DNA of 64,000 nucleotides from Lepidurus packardi (lineage: Eukaryota; Arthropoda; Branchiopoda; Notostraca; Triopsidae): NCBI GenBank assembly GCA_023053545.1, contig JAKZAN010000007.1:6014001-6078000 (forward strand), written 5' to 3'. How positions within the stretch are numbered: the stretch's first letter is position 1; the number at the start of each line of letters is the position of its first letter. Below the pieces are notes generated by a model. It was not told where the DNA came from. It saw only the letters and a program-made list of their open reading frames with translations, and ran no database searches. Shown piece by piece: positions 35,087 through 47,800 of the stretch. A program made the position numbers and the translations under genes.

Positions 35087-37310
35087 CTTCGAAATATGCT
35101 AGGATCTCTTGAGACAAAGCCGAACTGATTACAAACAGGAATCCTAGGAGCAAAAAATAAAAAAAAGATACTTAAAAAAAATTAACATCACGTATTTAAC
35201 CTATTTTCATAGTAGGATTGGCGGTTATATTCGTGCTGGCATAGCAATGGACAAAACCATTTCCTTTCCTTGTAAACCCTATTTTCCTATAGCCGTTAGC
35301 CCTGCAGGGAAACCGTAGCAGGTATAGGTAGCTTCCCGTATACCTGGGTTCAAGCTTGCTTGCCTATAACCAAGGCCAGTTCCCTTTATGTCCTACCATA
35401 TCGGCCTATTGGCGATTCCCCAAGCCAAGCCACGCACAAGAAATGACAAGCCTGCTTTTCGGGTTTCCTATTGTGCTAGCTATAGTACAGAAAGACAATA
35501 AAAAGAAACAGGAATCTTCCTAACCTGCACTGGAGCCTAATCCTGTACTAAAAGTAGAGCAGCCTCCCATGTTTCAATGTAAAGTCGGGTTCTTGTGCTT
35601 TTCTAGATGCAATGGCGTCACTTGAAATTTAGTAACGGAAAGGCGCTAAGAAGTCGCATTTTACATTAACTCGAGTCTTAAATGCAAGTTGATAAGTGTT
35701 GAATGTAGTATGCAAAAGAAAAATGGCGTCGGAAAGCCACCGTCATGGTTTCCGAGCTCATTTGATATCTAACATATGCCCTTTCTGTACGGCGCACTCA
35801 ACGACCACGCTACGCCACCATGTTCAGGGCCGCAAGAAGCCTCGTCTATATTCCAGATGTCTGGATATTTTCTCTATGCTAAAGAGCTGACGCTATGGCG
35901 GACATCGTGAGGGTATAAAGAACTCGCTTGGCTAGGGCGCTTGAGCCTTGGCATTGCTTCGAGCTTCGCTTTATGGTATCCATCGCCCATGCTCAGTTGG
36001 CCATACCATATGAAGCTAGGATAGGAATATAGAAACCGCTAAACCGAACCGAACTGGTTTGCTCCCTTTAGCTCAATACTAAATGGTCTCTTAGGACACC
36101 GGTTCTCCCGCTCTCTTTCCTTGTCCTTATCCTCCCCTTGTTTGCACGAGGGGGAATGCTAAGGGAAAGCACCCGCGGGTTCCAAACCCGCTTGCTACAT
36201 GCAGAGCGTTGCCTGCACCTTTGCCTGTAATGGTGGACGCCGTGCTACAGCCCATGCTATGCTATAGCGCCCATAAGACCATGGCTACAAGGGGCCTTTG
36301 CTATACGTTTTCGTATGTAATAAACTAATGAGAATTAAAGCGAGAAATTGAAACTGTAACCTTTTAGGCGGTTACTACACAATGTCGCTATCACGAAATA
36401 CTCGGGAACTACTTAATTAACAAGAAAATCGACTTTGCGAGGTAGCTTGCCCAGGCTACAGCCGCCATAGCCCAAGCCCTGTGACAACGGTCCCTATGCT
36501 TTACAAAGGGAAAAGCATTTAAGGCCGCAACTCACGAAATATGTCGAAATGAATAGCGACATTTCAGACATACAAAATACTACATGCAATAAAGTGTTTT
36601 CAATTACTTACGTGCAAAATACACTTTCCTACACGAGCAAAAAAACTGAGAAATCTTACCTTGACTGCAATGGGAACAGAACAAGGGTATCTTCGCAGTG
36701 GAAGAGAAGGGACACCGTCGCTTGCAGCGGCAGCTTGGAACATAGATCCTATGGACAAACTCTCATTGGTGCGATTCATAACCAGCGCCTATGAGCAGCC
36801 AATGAAAAGAGAGCTTTGGTTTCTTTTAGGGTTAGCCCAATAGTTGACTGGGATACGAGCCGGCTTCGGGCTAGAGCAGGATATAGGAAGGAAATCGCCG
36901 CCCGCTGCTACATCTATTTAGCTCTCGAAGGAAATAATGCGGGTGTTTTGTTTTGGCGGGTTGTAACAGGAAAATTTGGGTTGTTGCCTGTGATTTAGAT
37001 AATTTAAAAACTGTAGAACCTGTGCTTTCTGTGAAAAGTCATACCAAGGTAAGTCTACTAATTTTATTGCTTGCCGACACTTGACAGATGGACAGTTTCT
37101 TTGTGTTATTTGCGCTCGTGTTACTTACATAAAGTTTGACTTTCACTGGCCCCTGTTTATTTCACTTGGCTATTAAAACAATGACGGCATACATTAAGCT
37201 ACGATAAACCTAAAACTGACAGTATAATAAATATTATAAGTCCTGTATCGTGTGTTAGCGTGTCATGGACTTAAAGGCTAACGCAGTTATTATTTAGCTT
37301 TTTGGGCGCC
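35087..37310. other. 2.2-kb gap between divergent HMGB and SAP30
   Basis: No gene could be supported. The first 1.3 kb (about 35.2-36.5 kb) is visibly less AT-rich than the other gaps and is full of short words such as CTATAG, CCATA and GCTAG. A GCGGGTT-cca-AACCCGC hairpin at 36175-36191 looks like a tRNA T-arm but has no matching acceptor stem. Small frames at 36549-36843 match no family I know. Confidence 0.4.
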
Positions 37311-37969
37311 ATGAATGGATTCAGCGCTGGCTCTGGGGAAGACCATGAAGACTCAAGGGAATCAAGGGCAAGTCATGATCAGTTATGTTGCTTAGTTGAT
37401 GACAGTGAAAGATGTATGCAAACAGCCGGTAATGCGTCGTACAGTAAACGGATACAAAAGATTGTTCAACAGCGCAAGCTAAGACTGCACATCGATCCAT
37501 CCGTAAGTCTTTTTTGGTATTAGCTAATTATAGTTGTAACGCTATTTTGTCTGATAGGCTAGGCACATATACATTTGTGATTACCACAAAGGCTTTATTC
37601 AGTCTGTTCGAGTACGCCAAAGGAAACGAAAAGATTCCGAGGATGATTCCAATGAAACGGACACGGATGTACCTGAAGTCGATTTGTTTCAGTTGCAGAT
37701 CAATACTCTGCGGCGCTACAAGCGGCAGTATAAAATTCCAACCCGTCCCGGACTTAATAAAGCACAACTAGCTGATGTAAATATAGCGTTCTTTCGTTGT
37801 TTTTTAAAAAATACATTCAAGGTTATTTTAACTTTTTCTTTTGTTTTAGGCGCTAATGCGACATTTTCGGACGATTCCCGTTGCGGAGAAAGAAACCTCT
37901 ACATTCTTTATTTATATGGTGAAATCAAATCGAAACAAGTTGGACTACAAAGCTGGGAACGACAGCTAA
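37311..37969 (+). CDS. Sap30: SAP30, Sin3-HDAC complex subunit
   Basis: Subunit of the Sin3 histone deacetylase corepressor in the nucleus. Exons 37311-37502, 37558-37776 and 37850-37969 give 176 residues. The N-terminal zinc-dependent module shows [20 protein letters not shown] then [19 protein letters not shown] and [19 protein letters not shown] basic/acidic bridge follows, then the Sin3-interaction region [20 protein letters not shown] and [16 protein letters not shown], and the conserved end [21 protein letters not shown] clear SAP30/SAP30L orthologue. The ATG at 37311 begins [14 protein letters not shown]. Confidence 0.95.
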
Positions 37970-39066
37970 GGCAGTTACTTGTGTGTAATGGACGAGTCCA
38001 GAGAACGACTGTGTTAATATTTTCCAAATTCTTTCACGAAATTTGAATTACACTAATTCTTGTTACCTGGCTTTTTCTTAAAATTATTAGTAAATGTATG
38101 CGGCCATCCGCTTTGTGAACTCTTATAATGGTTTTAGTAGAGATTTGGTGACGAAGGTGTTTACTTTGTGTTGAGCATATCGATCTTTTGTTCTGGAAGT
38201 CGTCGTTCTCCGTTTCAAGCTGTGAAGAGTTCAGCCTGTTCTTGCGGGGAGACATGCAAAAGGTATAAGGGACTAGAACCCGTTTTGTGAGTAGGTTTTA
38301 CGTACGGTTTCCGGTATTCTGGCTAAGTCGTTGGTGAGGTTTACGGTTTCTAAGCCACGAATAACAGATCTCACATCACAATGTTTTATTTAATAAAAAA
38401 ACAATATCTATATAATGCGTTTATTTACGTTCGATACATTCTTCTACTTATAACGCAGATTTTGTTTTACATTTTAATATACTCGCTTTGTCGCAGCGCC
38501 GCATTCATTTCAATTGTTAGCAGTGATTCGGGGCTAATATTGCTCAAAAGTAGCCGAAGGTTACTTTCCATAATAACTACATTAAATGCTACAAGAACGG
38601 AAAGAGAAATTATAGTTGTGTATTTGTTATTATTGAGAATTTTAGAAGAGTCAGAGATTGCTGTTTTTACTGGGCTACGTATAAATTCTCGCAAGTGCTT
38701 TTTATCAGTGCCAAATTTTTTGATTTACTCTTCTTTGTCACACAATGGAGTAGTCACAGGATTCTTTAAAATCTGGCTGGTGAAAAGCACTGTTGAGGAG
38801 AAAAATCAATGGTCCTACCGAGGTTTCAAACGTCTCTCCCAATACAAAGCATTATTCTAGCACCCAATCACGAAAGGACATGGTGTGTTTGGTTCACATC
38901 TTTCATTGGCCAGGCACACTCCTACTCGCATTTCGATATCGTGGATGTTGACAACTTGTAGCCGTGTGAGGGCTACAACGTCTACAATAAACAACATTAA
39001 ATTGAAGCAAAAGCTTTGAAATTTGCGCTTGATTTTCAGTTGGCACAGAAATTTGAAATTGCTGTC
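37970..39066. other. Gap between SAP30 and MED25
   Basis: About 1.1 kb. Between 38381 and 38860 both strands have open frames (plus 159 codons; minus 75 codons ending EYIKM, with an AATAAA-type signal beyond it near 38384). Neither matches a family I recognise. Confidence 0.35.
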
Positions 39067-42000
39067 ATGGTAGTGGGAACTTCTGAAATTCCAGCTGATG
39101 TGGTATTCGTTATTGAAGGAACGGCAGGATGTGGAGCATATTTTAACGACATTCGACAGAATTACATCTTGCCCACGCTCGAGTAGTTGTTTATGCATTT
39201 ATATTTTCGTTACTTTCTCTTAATAAATAATTTATTTTCACTTCAGACACTTCAACGGCGGCCCCTTAGACGAAAAACAGCAAGAATATGGATTCGAAGT
39301 AAATTTCATATCAATTACAATTATTAACATTTCAGGCCAACTTGCTAAAAAATTGTTTTTATTATTATTTTAGCGAACTGGTACACTGTTCGCACTGGTC
39401 CTTTTTCGTTCCTCTGACTGGTTGCCTTCTAACATCGTTGACTGCCATGGACCCATTCACAATGCCTCACGCCTGTCAAAAACTATAGACAAAATAGAGT
39501 AACTAATTAAAAATCTTTTCTTTACTTTTGATAACAGAAGACATTTAGGTTTTATGGCGGTCAGGCGGAGTTCCATTCGTATATTGCCGAAGGTCTGGCT
39601 ACAGCCATGCATTGTTTCGATGATTTTTCAGAACTTAGAGAACCTGATTTCGTTACTAAGAAGTACTGCATTCTTATCTGCAATTCGCCGCCGTATAGTT
39701 TGCCTGTCACTGAAACACCCAATTATGAAGGGCTGCATTTAGATCAACTGGCCACAATAATGATCGAAGTAAATTGCGTGCTTAAAGTTACTTATTTATT
39801 TATTATTTATGATCAATTTCGTCTTAGCGAGGGGTAAACCTGAGCGTGATGTCGCCTCGCAAAATTCCTGCCCTTGTCTCTATTTTCGACAAAGCTGGAG
39901 GTGACTGCCAAACAATGCAAACGAAGTTATACGCAAAAGATCCCCGTCATTTGGTTCTGCTCAAAGGCTATGGGTAATTTTTTTCTTACCAGTTCAGTGC
40001 CAGTACTTTAATTATGATGAATTATTGAACGGATATTTGAGTTGTGCTGACTGGAATGTTCGAGTTCAAGTCTGTCGCGCTTTGAAACCAAAAAGAGAAG
40101 CTCTGACTGATTAAATCTATTCTAATCCTTCTTAAATCTGAGCATATTTTGCCTTCAATTCCTAATCCTCCTTTTGTTTCAAAACAGACTTCAAGAAAGG
40201 CCTGTAACACCTCCAGTTATGAGAGAAAGCATACCACTGCCTACACCTGCAGCTTTGCAGACACCTGCGGAGCCGGCTCCTAGCCCTGCAAGCAATCTAT
40301 CCGTAGGAATAGCCAGTCCAAATCCGATGGTACGCGCAAATATGTCTGCTAGTGTTGCTGGCACGTCTATTCCCATGCAGAGGATAGCTACGCCCACTAT
40401 CCCGAATTCCGTTACATTATCGGGTATGCCTCGACCCAGCCCGATACCACAGCAACAAAACTTCGGCGTGGGCACGCCCAGTGTAGCTCTACGAAACCCT
40501 AACCCCGGTACAGCGGTTGCGCCTAACATGGGAAACGAAAGGGCACCCAATGGAATAACGAGATGGCCAGTTCAAGGGCCAGGAGTAAACGTCGGCAATG
40601 GCGTTGGTCCTACCGGGAATATGAACGCCCGTCAGACTTTCGTGTCGCAACCTAATGTGAATGCTGCCATGCTCAACCAAAACCTGAAGTCGTTGGCAGT
40701 TCCTGGGAACGCAGGTGAGTTTCTCTCAATACTCGAGAGAATTATGCGCTTTTTGCCCACTGTGATTTCCTCTTTTTCTTACCTTGCATTTATTTTACGT
40801 AATAGGCAACGTAATAATAATAATTTTATGAAAGGATAATTTAATAGTATAATAATCTTATATTAATATTAAATATTATATTATATTATATTGTAAATTT
40901 ATATACATTTTATGTATTGTTTTATAAATTTGGATGCGACGTAGGCTTTCGCCTATTGTCGTATCTTGTGTTCCTGCTTCGATATTCGTTCATTCCATTG
41001 AGGAATTTCATATTTTAATAATACAATAATTTTATGAAATATTTTAAAACGTAATAATTTTGAGTTTGAAAAATGGGTAAAATTAGGTTACAAAAATTAT
41101 ACGTTACAAGTTCTAAGTCGTTTTATTTTTCATAGGTGCTATGAACCAGCCGAACGTTTTACAACAACAGCAGCAACAGCAGTTACAGATCCAGGCGCAA
41201 GTACAAGCGCAGGTACAAGCTCAGCGTTTGCAAAGCCAACAGCAGCAGCAACAACAGCAGCAGCAACAACAGCAGCAACAGCAACAACAACAGCAACAAC
41301 AACAGCAACAACAACAGCAGCAGCAACAACAGCAGCAGCAACAACTCGCTCAGCAAGCGGCCCTGGCTCAAGCACAGTTACAACGTTTAAATGCAATAGA
41401 AAACCAAACTCAGCAAGTGCAACAACAGCCTGCCCCGCCCAATACAAACTTAGCTCCTCAGCAACAGCAACAACAAGCTCCTGGTGTCCAAACTGCACCG
41501 AATCTTCAGAACATTGCCACAAACGTTAATAATCCTTTAATGGGATCCCAAGTTCAACCTGGGATGGCTAATGTCAGTATCCTAAACCAGCAACAAGGTC
41601 AGCAACAAGGAGGTGTGATGATGGGCAATATGATGCAAACTAGTCTTAACGCTGCCAATCCGGGCCAGGCACACGGACCATCACCGTTAGCAAGTCGAGA
41701 GAGACTTAGTATCTGGCAAGGTACTCTTGAATGGCAAGAAAAAGCACGCGAGCTGCAGAAAACGTCGCGACAAGTTCCTTGTCAAGTCTCCGCGGCTGTG
41801 GTTCAACCTGGCGAGGCTGAAGTGTGAGTTTTCACTTCATATTATCATATTTTGTCTCAAAAATTAATTGCTGTTTATATCTAGGAAAGCTGAAAACTGG
41901 CCTCAGAAGCTCATCATGCAACTTATCCCGAAACAACTTATCAGTACGTTTGGAGGAGCATACTTGAAAAATGCCCGTTCTGTATTATTCCACCCTACAA

Positions 42001-43368
42001 ATTGCGAAGCGCTGGAGTCGTTATCCAAAGTCATGGCTTCAGGTTACGTAAGTTGTCCTCAATTAACTGTTTTTTCAATTTTCCAATATTGGCCCATTGA
42101 ATAGGCTGGGTGTGTGCATTTTACGACGCCAGCAAATCGTCAACCTTGCGAAATTAAAGTCCTCATGCTACTTTACAGTCCAGAGAAGCGGGCTTATGTA
42201 GGGTTTATCCCAAACGATCAAGCCGGATTCGTGGAGAGAATCAAAAGCGTAATCCAACAACAGAAAAACAAGCAAGGACAGGTAATCCAAGTTTTATTTT
42301 AAGCCGAACATTGACTGTTTCTTTTTTTTTCATTTATTTTATTTCAATTTTAGATGACAGCTCCCATGATGGGGCCTGGTGGGCAGCCTGCTCAAGCCAT
42401 GATTCCAAATTTCATGCCTACACAACAACAACAACCAGGAGCAGGAGCAAATCCTCAGGCGGGTTTTCATTTGACTCAAAGCAACATTTCAGCAATGGTT
42501 GGCGGACAACTAAGTGCCCCTGCACCTATGGCAACCCAACCGCAACAGCAAGCTCCTCCTCCTAATAATCAACCCCCCAATGCGCAGGTATGCCTATTTT
42601 TAATACTTGCTATTAGGCTGTAGGGTGCTACAGTAGTCATTTTTCTTCCTTAAGGCAACTGCTGGGCTGCTTCCCAACGCCAATTTACAACACAATACTG
42701 GAAATCCGACACCGGGAATTAGGGCTATTGGTACCATGCCGGAAATGAATGCTGGCGCTGGAAACGTGAGTAATGCAAATAACGCTAGCAATGTAGGTAG
42801 AGCAACGCCGCCAGGGGGCATTTCCCAAATGGAAGCCGAAAGGCAGCAAAACCTGCTTAAAATCCAACAATTGCAACAAACTCTACAGGCCGCACAACAA
42901 AAAGAGTTGCAGTTTAAGGCTCAAGTAAGCTTTTTTCCCCTCCCATTGGTATGTTGGCGTTGTCATTATGTTTCGGATTTGTAGCAACAGCAACAATTTC
43001 GTCAATTCGCGGATATTCAGCAATCCCAATTGCAAAATCGGCTCCTGAGGCCTGGAGTAGCAACGGGGGCAGCAGCCCAGATGCAAACTAATCCTGGTCT
43101 TCGACACTTACTTCAGGTAATTCTTCTGTGGTTTTATTGAATTCAACTGTGGTTTAACGAGGGTTTTACTTTAGCAACAACAAGCTGCACAGCAGCAGGG
43201 TCAAGTTGGGTTCAGACCGCAGGGAATTTTGCTACAACAGGGAAATCGAATGCAACAACCTGGGTTGCCCCAACAGCAACAACAGCAACAGCAGCAAGTA
43301 CAGCAACAACAGCAACAACAGCAAGGTCAAGGACAATTCAGTAGTTTGGGTTTATTGGATCTTATTTA
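39067..43368 (+). CDS. MED25: Mediator complex subunit 25
   Basis: Metazoan Mediator subunit that receives activator signals. Exon 1 (39067-39182) starts [20 protein letters not shown], the VWA domain; it continues [55 protein letters not shown] and [20 protein letters not shown] Pro/Ala/Asn-rich linker (about 40180-40710) begins LQERPVTPP, followed by the poly-Gln exon. The ACID/PTOV activator-binding domain shows [28 protein letters not shown] and [18 protein letters not shown]. Gln-rich C-terminal exons include an LxxLL box (LRHLL, about 43106) and end GLLDLI. All exon joins checked are in phase. The large intron at 40714-41135 is very AT-rich. Confidence 0.93.
41237..41344 (+). repeat. 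CAG/CAA tract coding for 36 glutamines in MED25
   Basis: Uninterrupted run of 36 Gln codons in mixed CAG and CAA, flanked by further Gln-rich sequence on both sides. The mixed codons make it less prone to slippage than pure CAG. It lies between the Pro-rich linker and the ACID domain. Confidence 0.95.
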
Positions 43369-43599
43369 AAGCTTTTAGGATATTCGTAAGACGTTTAAGC
43401 ATCTGTTTCCCGAGTTCCCGCAAGAATTATTTTCTATTTCTTATGTGTACATACGTTTTTTCAGTACTTTACAATACAGCCGTAAACATATTGTCATCTT
43501 TTAATTGCACTCTTTTTTTTTCCTGAATTGTGTGAAATGCATGCTAGAGCGTTGTATAATGATTTCGAAAAAAGCGCCATATTCGGGCTTGCTTCGGTG

Positions 43600-43920
43600 G
43601 CGCTACAGTCTTTCCGGTTCCCATCTTGTGTAGTGAACGTGGTACGTCTTGTTTTCCTACAATTTTTGTTAATTCTTATTGTTATAAGTTTAGTGAAATA
43701 ATTATCTTTTTAAAGATTATACTACTTTTCGTAAAGTCGCGTTAGGTGTTTAACAGTAAATTTTCGCATTTCAGTTTTTAGAACTTGTGTATTATCTAGA
43801 TGCTTTTAACTTGACGTACGAGTCCTGCAAACTTCCTGTTTCTAAATTAACTAGATCGGTTTAGTGTAAGGTGGTGTGTAGAGTGTTGGACTTCAATAAC
43901 CTGGATACATTTATTTGCAG
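43600..43920 (+). promoter_or_regulatory. RPL21 start region: TOP-like leader and 5'UTR intron
   Basis: A pyrimidine run (CAGTCTTTCC, about 43606-43615) resembles the 5' terminal oligopyrimidine start of ribosomal protein mRNAs. A leader exon ends at about 43641 (donor GTACGT), and a 279-bp 5'UTR intron ends with acceptor TTGCAG at 43920, 14 bp before the ATG. Confidence 0.55.
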
Positions 43921-43934
43921 ATTCATAGGTTACC

Positions 43935-44620
43935 ATGGTAAATTCCAAAGGTTATCGTCGCGGCACCCGCCATCTCTTCCAAAAGAACTTCAGGAAGCAT
44001 GGTGTTGAACCATTATCCACTTTCTTGAGGGTTTACAAAAAGGGAGATATCGTAGATATCAAGGTAAATAATTCACGTATTCTTTGCCGTTGTAGTTATG
44101 TTTCTAGTGAACGGTTAAATCTTACCAATAATGAAACTTTTATAGGCCAATGGAGCTTTCCAAAAGGGCATGCCTTATAAATTCTACCATGGAAAGACAG
44201 GACGTGTATTTAATGTAACTCAACATGCTGTTGGTATCATTGTTAACAAACAAATCCGCGGTAACATCATCCCCAAGAGGTTGTATTCTTGTTTCTTTTT
44301 CGTTCTGAATTTCTAATTAATTACGTGTATCTAGGATCAACGTGCGAGTAGAACACATTAGGCACTCAAAATGCCGACAGGATTTCTTAACTCGCGTGCA
44401 CCAGAACGAGAAGCTTAAGAAGGTAGCCAAAGCCAAGGGAACTCGTGTTGCCTTGAACCAGCTCAAGCGTCAGGTAACTTAATAAAAAGATTTAAATGCA
44501 TTAAGATTTATGTCGTATGTATATACATAGCCCAAGCAGCCCCGCACTGCACGCATCGTGAGTACCAAAAACAACGAGCCCGTCTTCTTGGCTCCCATTC
44601 CCTACGAGTTCGTGGCTTAA
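43935..44620 (+). CDS. RpL21: Ribosomal protein L21 (eL21)
   Basis: Component of the cytosolic 60S subunit. Exons 43935-44063, 44146-44279, 44335-44473 and 44531-44620 are in phase and give the expected length of about 163 residues. Landmarks: [75 protein letters not shown] and the family end [10 protein letters not shown]. Tail-to-tail with the TRP gene, whose stop is about 250 bp away. Confidence 0.97.
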
Positions 44621-44868
44621 GTGGCAACCTGGAGAATACAGAGACATTCTCAGTCCTAATTGACTTGGAATTTCATTTTTCCTAACTAAATTCATGTTGT
44701 TGCTAGTATAAAAGTGGACAAGGTCTTTTCTTATAGCCGAATGTATTCCTTCATATAGTCAGGATAAAGAAAATTGCGTTAGGTAGGTTTTGCTTTTACA
44801 ACCAAAATAAGAACTTTTTCCGGGTCCAACGCCAGGGTTTTCGGATCTGGAAAGCTAAGAGTTCTCGT

Positions 44869-47800
44869 TTAAATCCAGCCTTTGTTTTCGCGCTTTATTG
44901 TTTTAACGTCAGCCACACGTTTTGTGGCTGGAGCCGCAGAAGCTTGTTCTTGTTCGTTGCCAGGGGTTGCCTGTGGTTGACCGTCCAAGGTTGGCTGAAG
45001 TATCAGTTCAGGCGCGGGTGTGGTAACAGTCTTCTCGGGCGATTCCAAACCCTTCGAAAAACAAGATGGAGTTCCTGGGTTGGAAGCTGCAGTACAAGAC
45101 GGAGTTCCTGGGTTGGAAGCTGAAGTACTCCTTTCTTGGGAAGGGAAGCTCGTGAAAGGCTTCAGTGGAGCTGGTTTGGATTTTTGATGAGGTAGGGTGG
45201 GGTGATCGTCTATAGCTATTTTCGAGTCTTTAGGTAGGTTATCTGTAACCACCGTGATGGATTCTGAAGGAGGTACGGTTATGTCATTCTTGTCCATTGT
45301 AACCATTGGGACCGATCCTCGACGTTTAGTGCCGTTTCTTGAATTGCTCGTTTCATTGGTCACGGTAACGCTGGTTGAAGTTGTATCTTGAAATGAGTTT
45401 GGAGGAGCAGCTTTCTGTGCTGACGGGGTCTCTCCCTGTCCGGTCTTGCTGAGCGCGATGCACGCAACGTCCTCCCCAGATCGAGCGGCTGGACGGGTCA
45501 GATTGACAGGCTTGGGATTAAGGAAAGCAGAAGGAAAGCTGTCTTTACCAGAATTTGCTGTCAGACCGGATTCCGAAATCTGCTTGGTTGGGCAGGGAAC
45601 TTTGGAATCAGTTTTTTGAGTCGAGGATTGATTTGTCTTTTTCTCCGTTTCAGCTGTATTCTTCGTAAGGTCGGCAGGTTTCGGTTCATCTCCGGTTGTG
45701 TCCGAGTCAGGCGTAGGCTCGCTAGAGGACTTTGTCGGTGGTGAAGGAGCTTTCGTTTTTGTCCCCGTATTGGAATCGTTGGTAGTAGCTGTCGACAGCG
45801 TTGGTGCTGCACTTTTTTGCAGTTTCACAATAGCCTTCTCTTTCCCTTCGTCTTTCTTGGAATCGGGTTTCGGGAGTTTCCATTGGGCGATCGGTTTATT
45901 AATAGTATTGCTTTCGAAATCGAAGAGGGAATTTCCATCACCTTCTTGTTCTTCTCGTTCCTCTTCTACGATATTTTGCAGTAATTCCAGCGCACTGGAC
46001 CCCGAATCTTGCAGCAGAGGCATGGGCGAATCCCTCGGAGAACTGCCGGGAGTTGGCTCCATAACCTTCAAGCGGTTTGCTTCGTCCATAGCCTTACGCA
46101 GGTTTTGCGTGCTCTTGAAAGAATCGCTGCTCAAGGAGCGACCAATCTGAGACCTTAAGTATACTTGATTAATAAATTTACGCTTGACGTGAGCACATAA
46201 AGGTTAGATGACAACTTACATTGTCCTAATGCATTTGCCTGAACCTCCGGAGGTGGAAGTGGACGGAGACGCATTGTTTTTTACGACCATCATGGCTAGT
46301 TTGCGAAACTTGTCCGCTGGATTGTTCTCATCACCGTCACCCGAGGGAGATATGGGTTCGGTGTCTCCTTCACCCGCAACGGATACGACGTGGAAGTCCC
46401 GCAGTAAACGCCTCTCCCATACTCGCATACGACGCCCAAGCGTAGCTGCACAGGTAAATTTGGATTAGGTAACCCGTCAAACCCTTCGCGAAGCGTTACT
46501 TTTTGCGTTTTTGGCCGCGCATGAGATATCCATGCCATTCATTTTGAAGACTTCCAGAAGTTCAAAACGAAGGGTTGAAATATCTCCTTTGACTTCGTTA
46601 ACGTCGTCCTCAGTCACTTCAGACATCTCGTCTTTGCGGTGCATAGCTATTATGTAACGCCAGACGAGGGCTCGCATGACTGCAGCATAGCGGTAATCCC
46701 GTTCTTGAACATGACTTTGACGACGCTGAGAATTTCCAGGTAAAATCAATAACCGTGAAGCGGACAATGTCTACGCAGCATCGAATACCCACTAGCAAAA
46801 CTCTCGTTCCCCCTTTACTTTGACGACGAATTTGTCAAGCTCTTCTTACATTGTGTAACGTAAGCAAGGCAGACAGCACCGCTAGTACAGGGGAATGCAA
46901 TTAGAAAAAAAGGTATTGTTATGCGAAGCGTACTTAATGAGGAAGCTGGGAAAGGTAGTGAAAGAAGCGAATTTGAGAAGTTCAGTAAGTACAAAGGCGG
47001 ATAATTTTAATAAGAGACTGCGATTGCTAGGCGACGCTGTTCTTTGAAGAAACGCATGTTAGATTGTCAGGATACCTTGGAAGACACGTGGCGAATCTTA
47101 TCTTTTTCCCGAATACCGCACCATTTCATGAAGTCTTTTGGAGTTGGGAATAGGTTGAAAGGCGGGGGAAGAGTCCCCCCTTCTTCAAAATAACTTAGCC
47201 ATAATTTGCTTCTCGCGAACTTCCATTCTGTGTCGGAATGCTCCTGGTAATATGGAATGGAAATGACATTATAGCTTTAAAGCATACCCTAGGGCAATTT
47301 CGGAACAAGGGTAGTATAATAGGAGGGATTAAACAGGGACGACAGCGGCCGCACATATTGACACATGACTGTATGACCCCGAAAAGTTTGCCTTGAACCT
47401 GGGAACAAGATACAGCGTTTATCACGTATTTGAACACCGAATTCTCTGGTCCCACGTCATGCTAATAAATTAGGTTATACGTGCGTATTTTAAATGGCTA
47501 GTAAAAAAGGTTCTAACTTCTTGGATATCGCAGTTGGGATTCTTCTGTAGGATCATTATACTGCGAATGTCCTTTGCTATGTTGTTGACGCTTCTTCCTG
47601 ACCTTGGTAAATTACTAAAGGCTTTCTTTACAATAAATGACTCCCACTGCAGAAGAATTTCGGACTTCGTTAACTCTGCCGTTTCTTTTTCTAGGAGTAA
47701 TCAAGTGACTAATTGCCAAATCTGAAGCATTTTTTCTTTTCCTCGAGTGTTTCAAGTTCGTGGAGTTTTCTGGGAATTGCACGTGCAGATACAAACACGT

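Noticed and set aside
36175-36191. tRNA T-arm-like hairpin GCGGGTT-cca-AACCCGC
   Set aside because: No acceptor, D or anticodon arm at the right distances.
41139-41522. Leu- and Val/Ala-rich frames antisense to MED25
   Set aside because: Reverse-strand reading of the CAG/CAA repeat.
45698-46150. 150-codon plus-strand frame across the TRP tail
   Set aside because: Shadow of the low-complexity TRP C-terminal exon on the minus strand.
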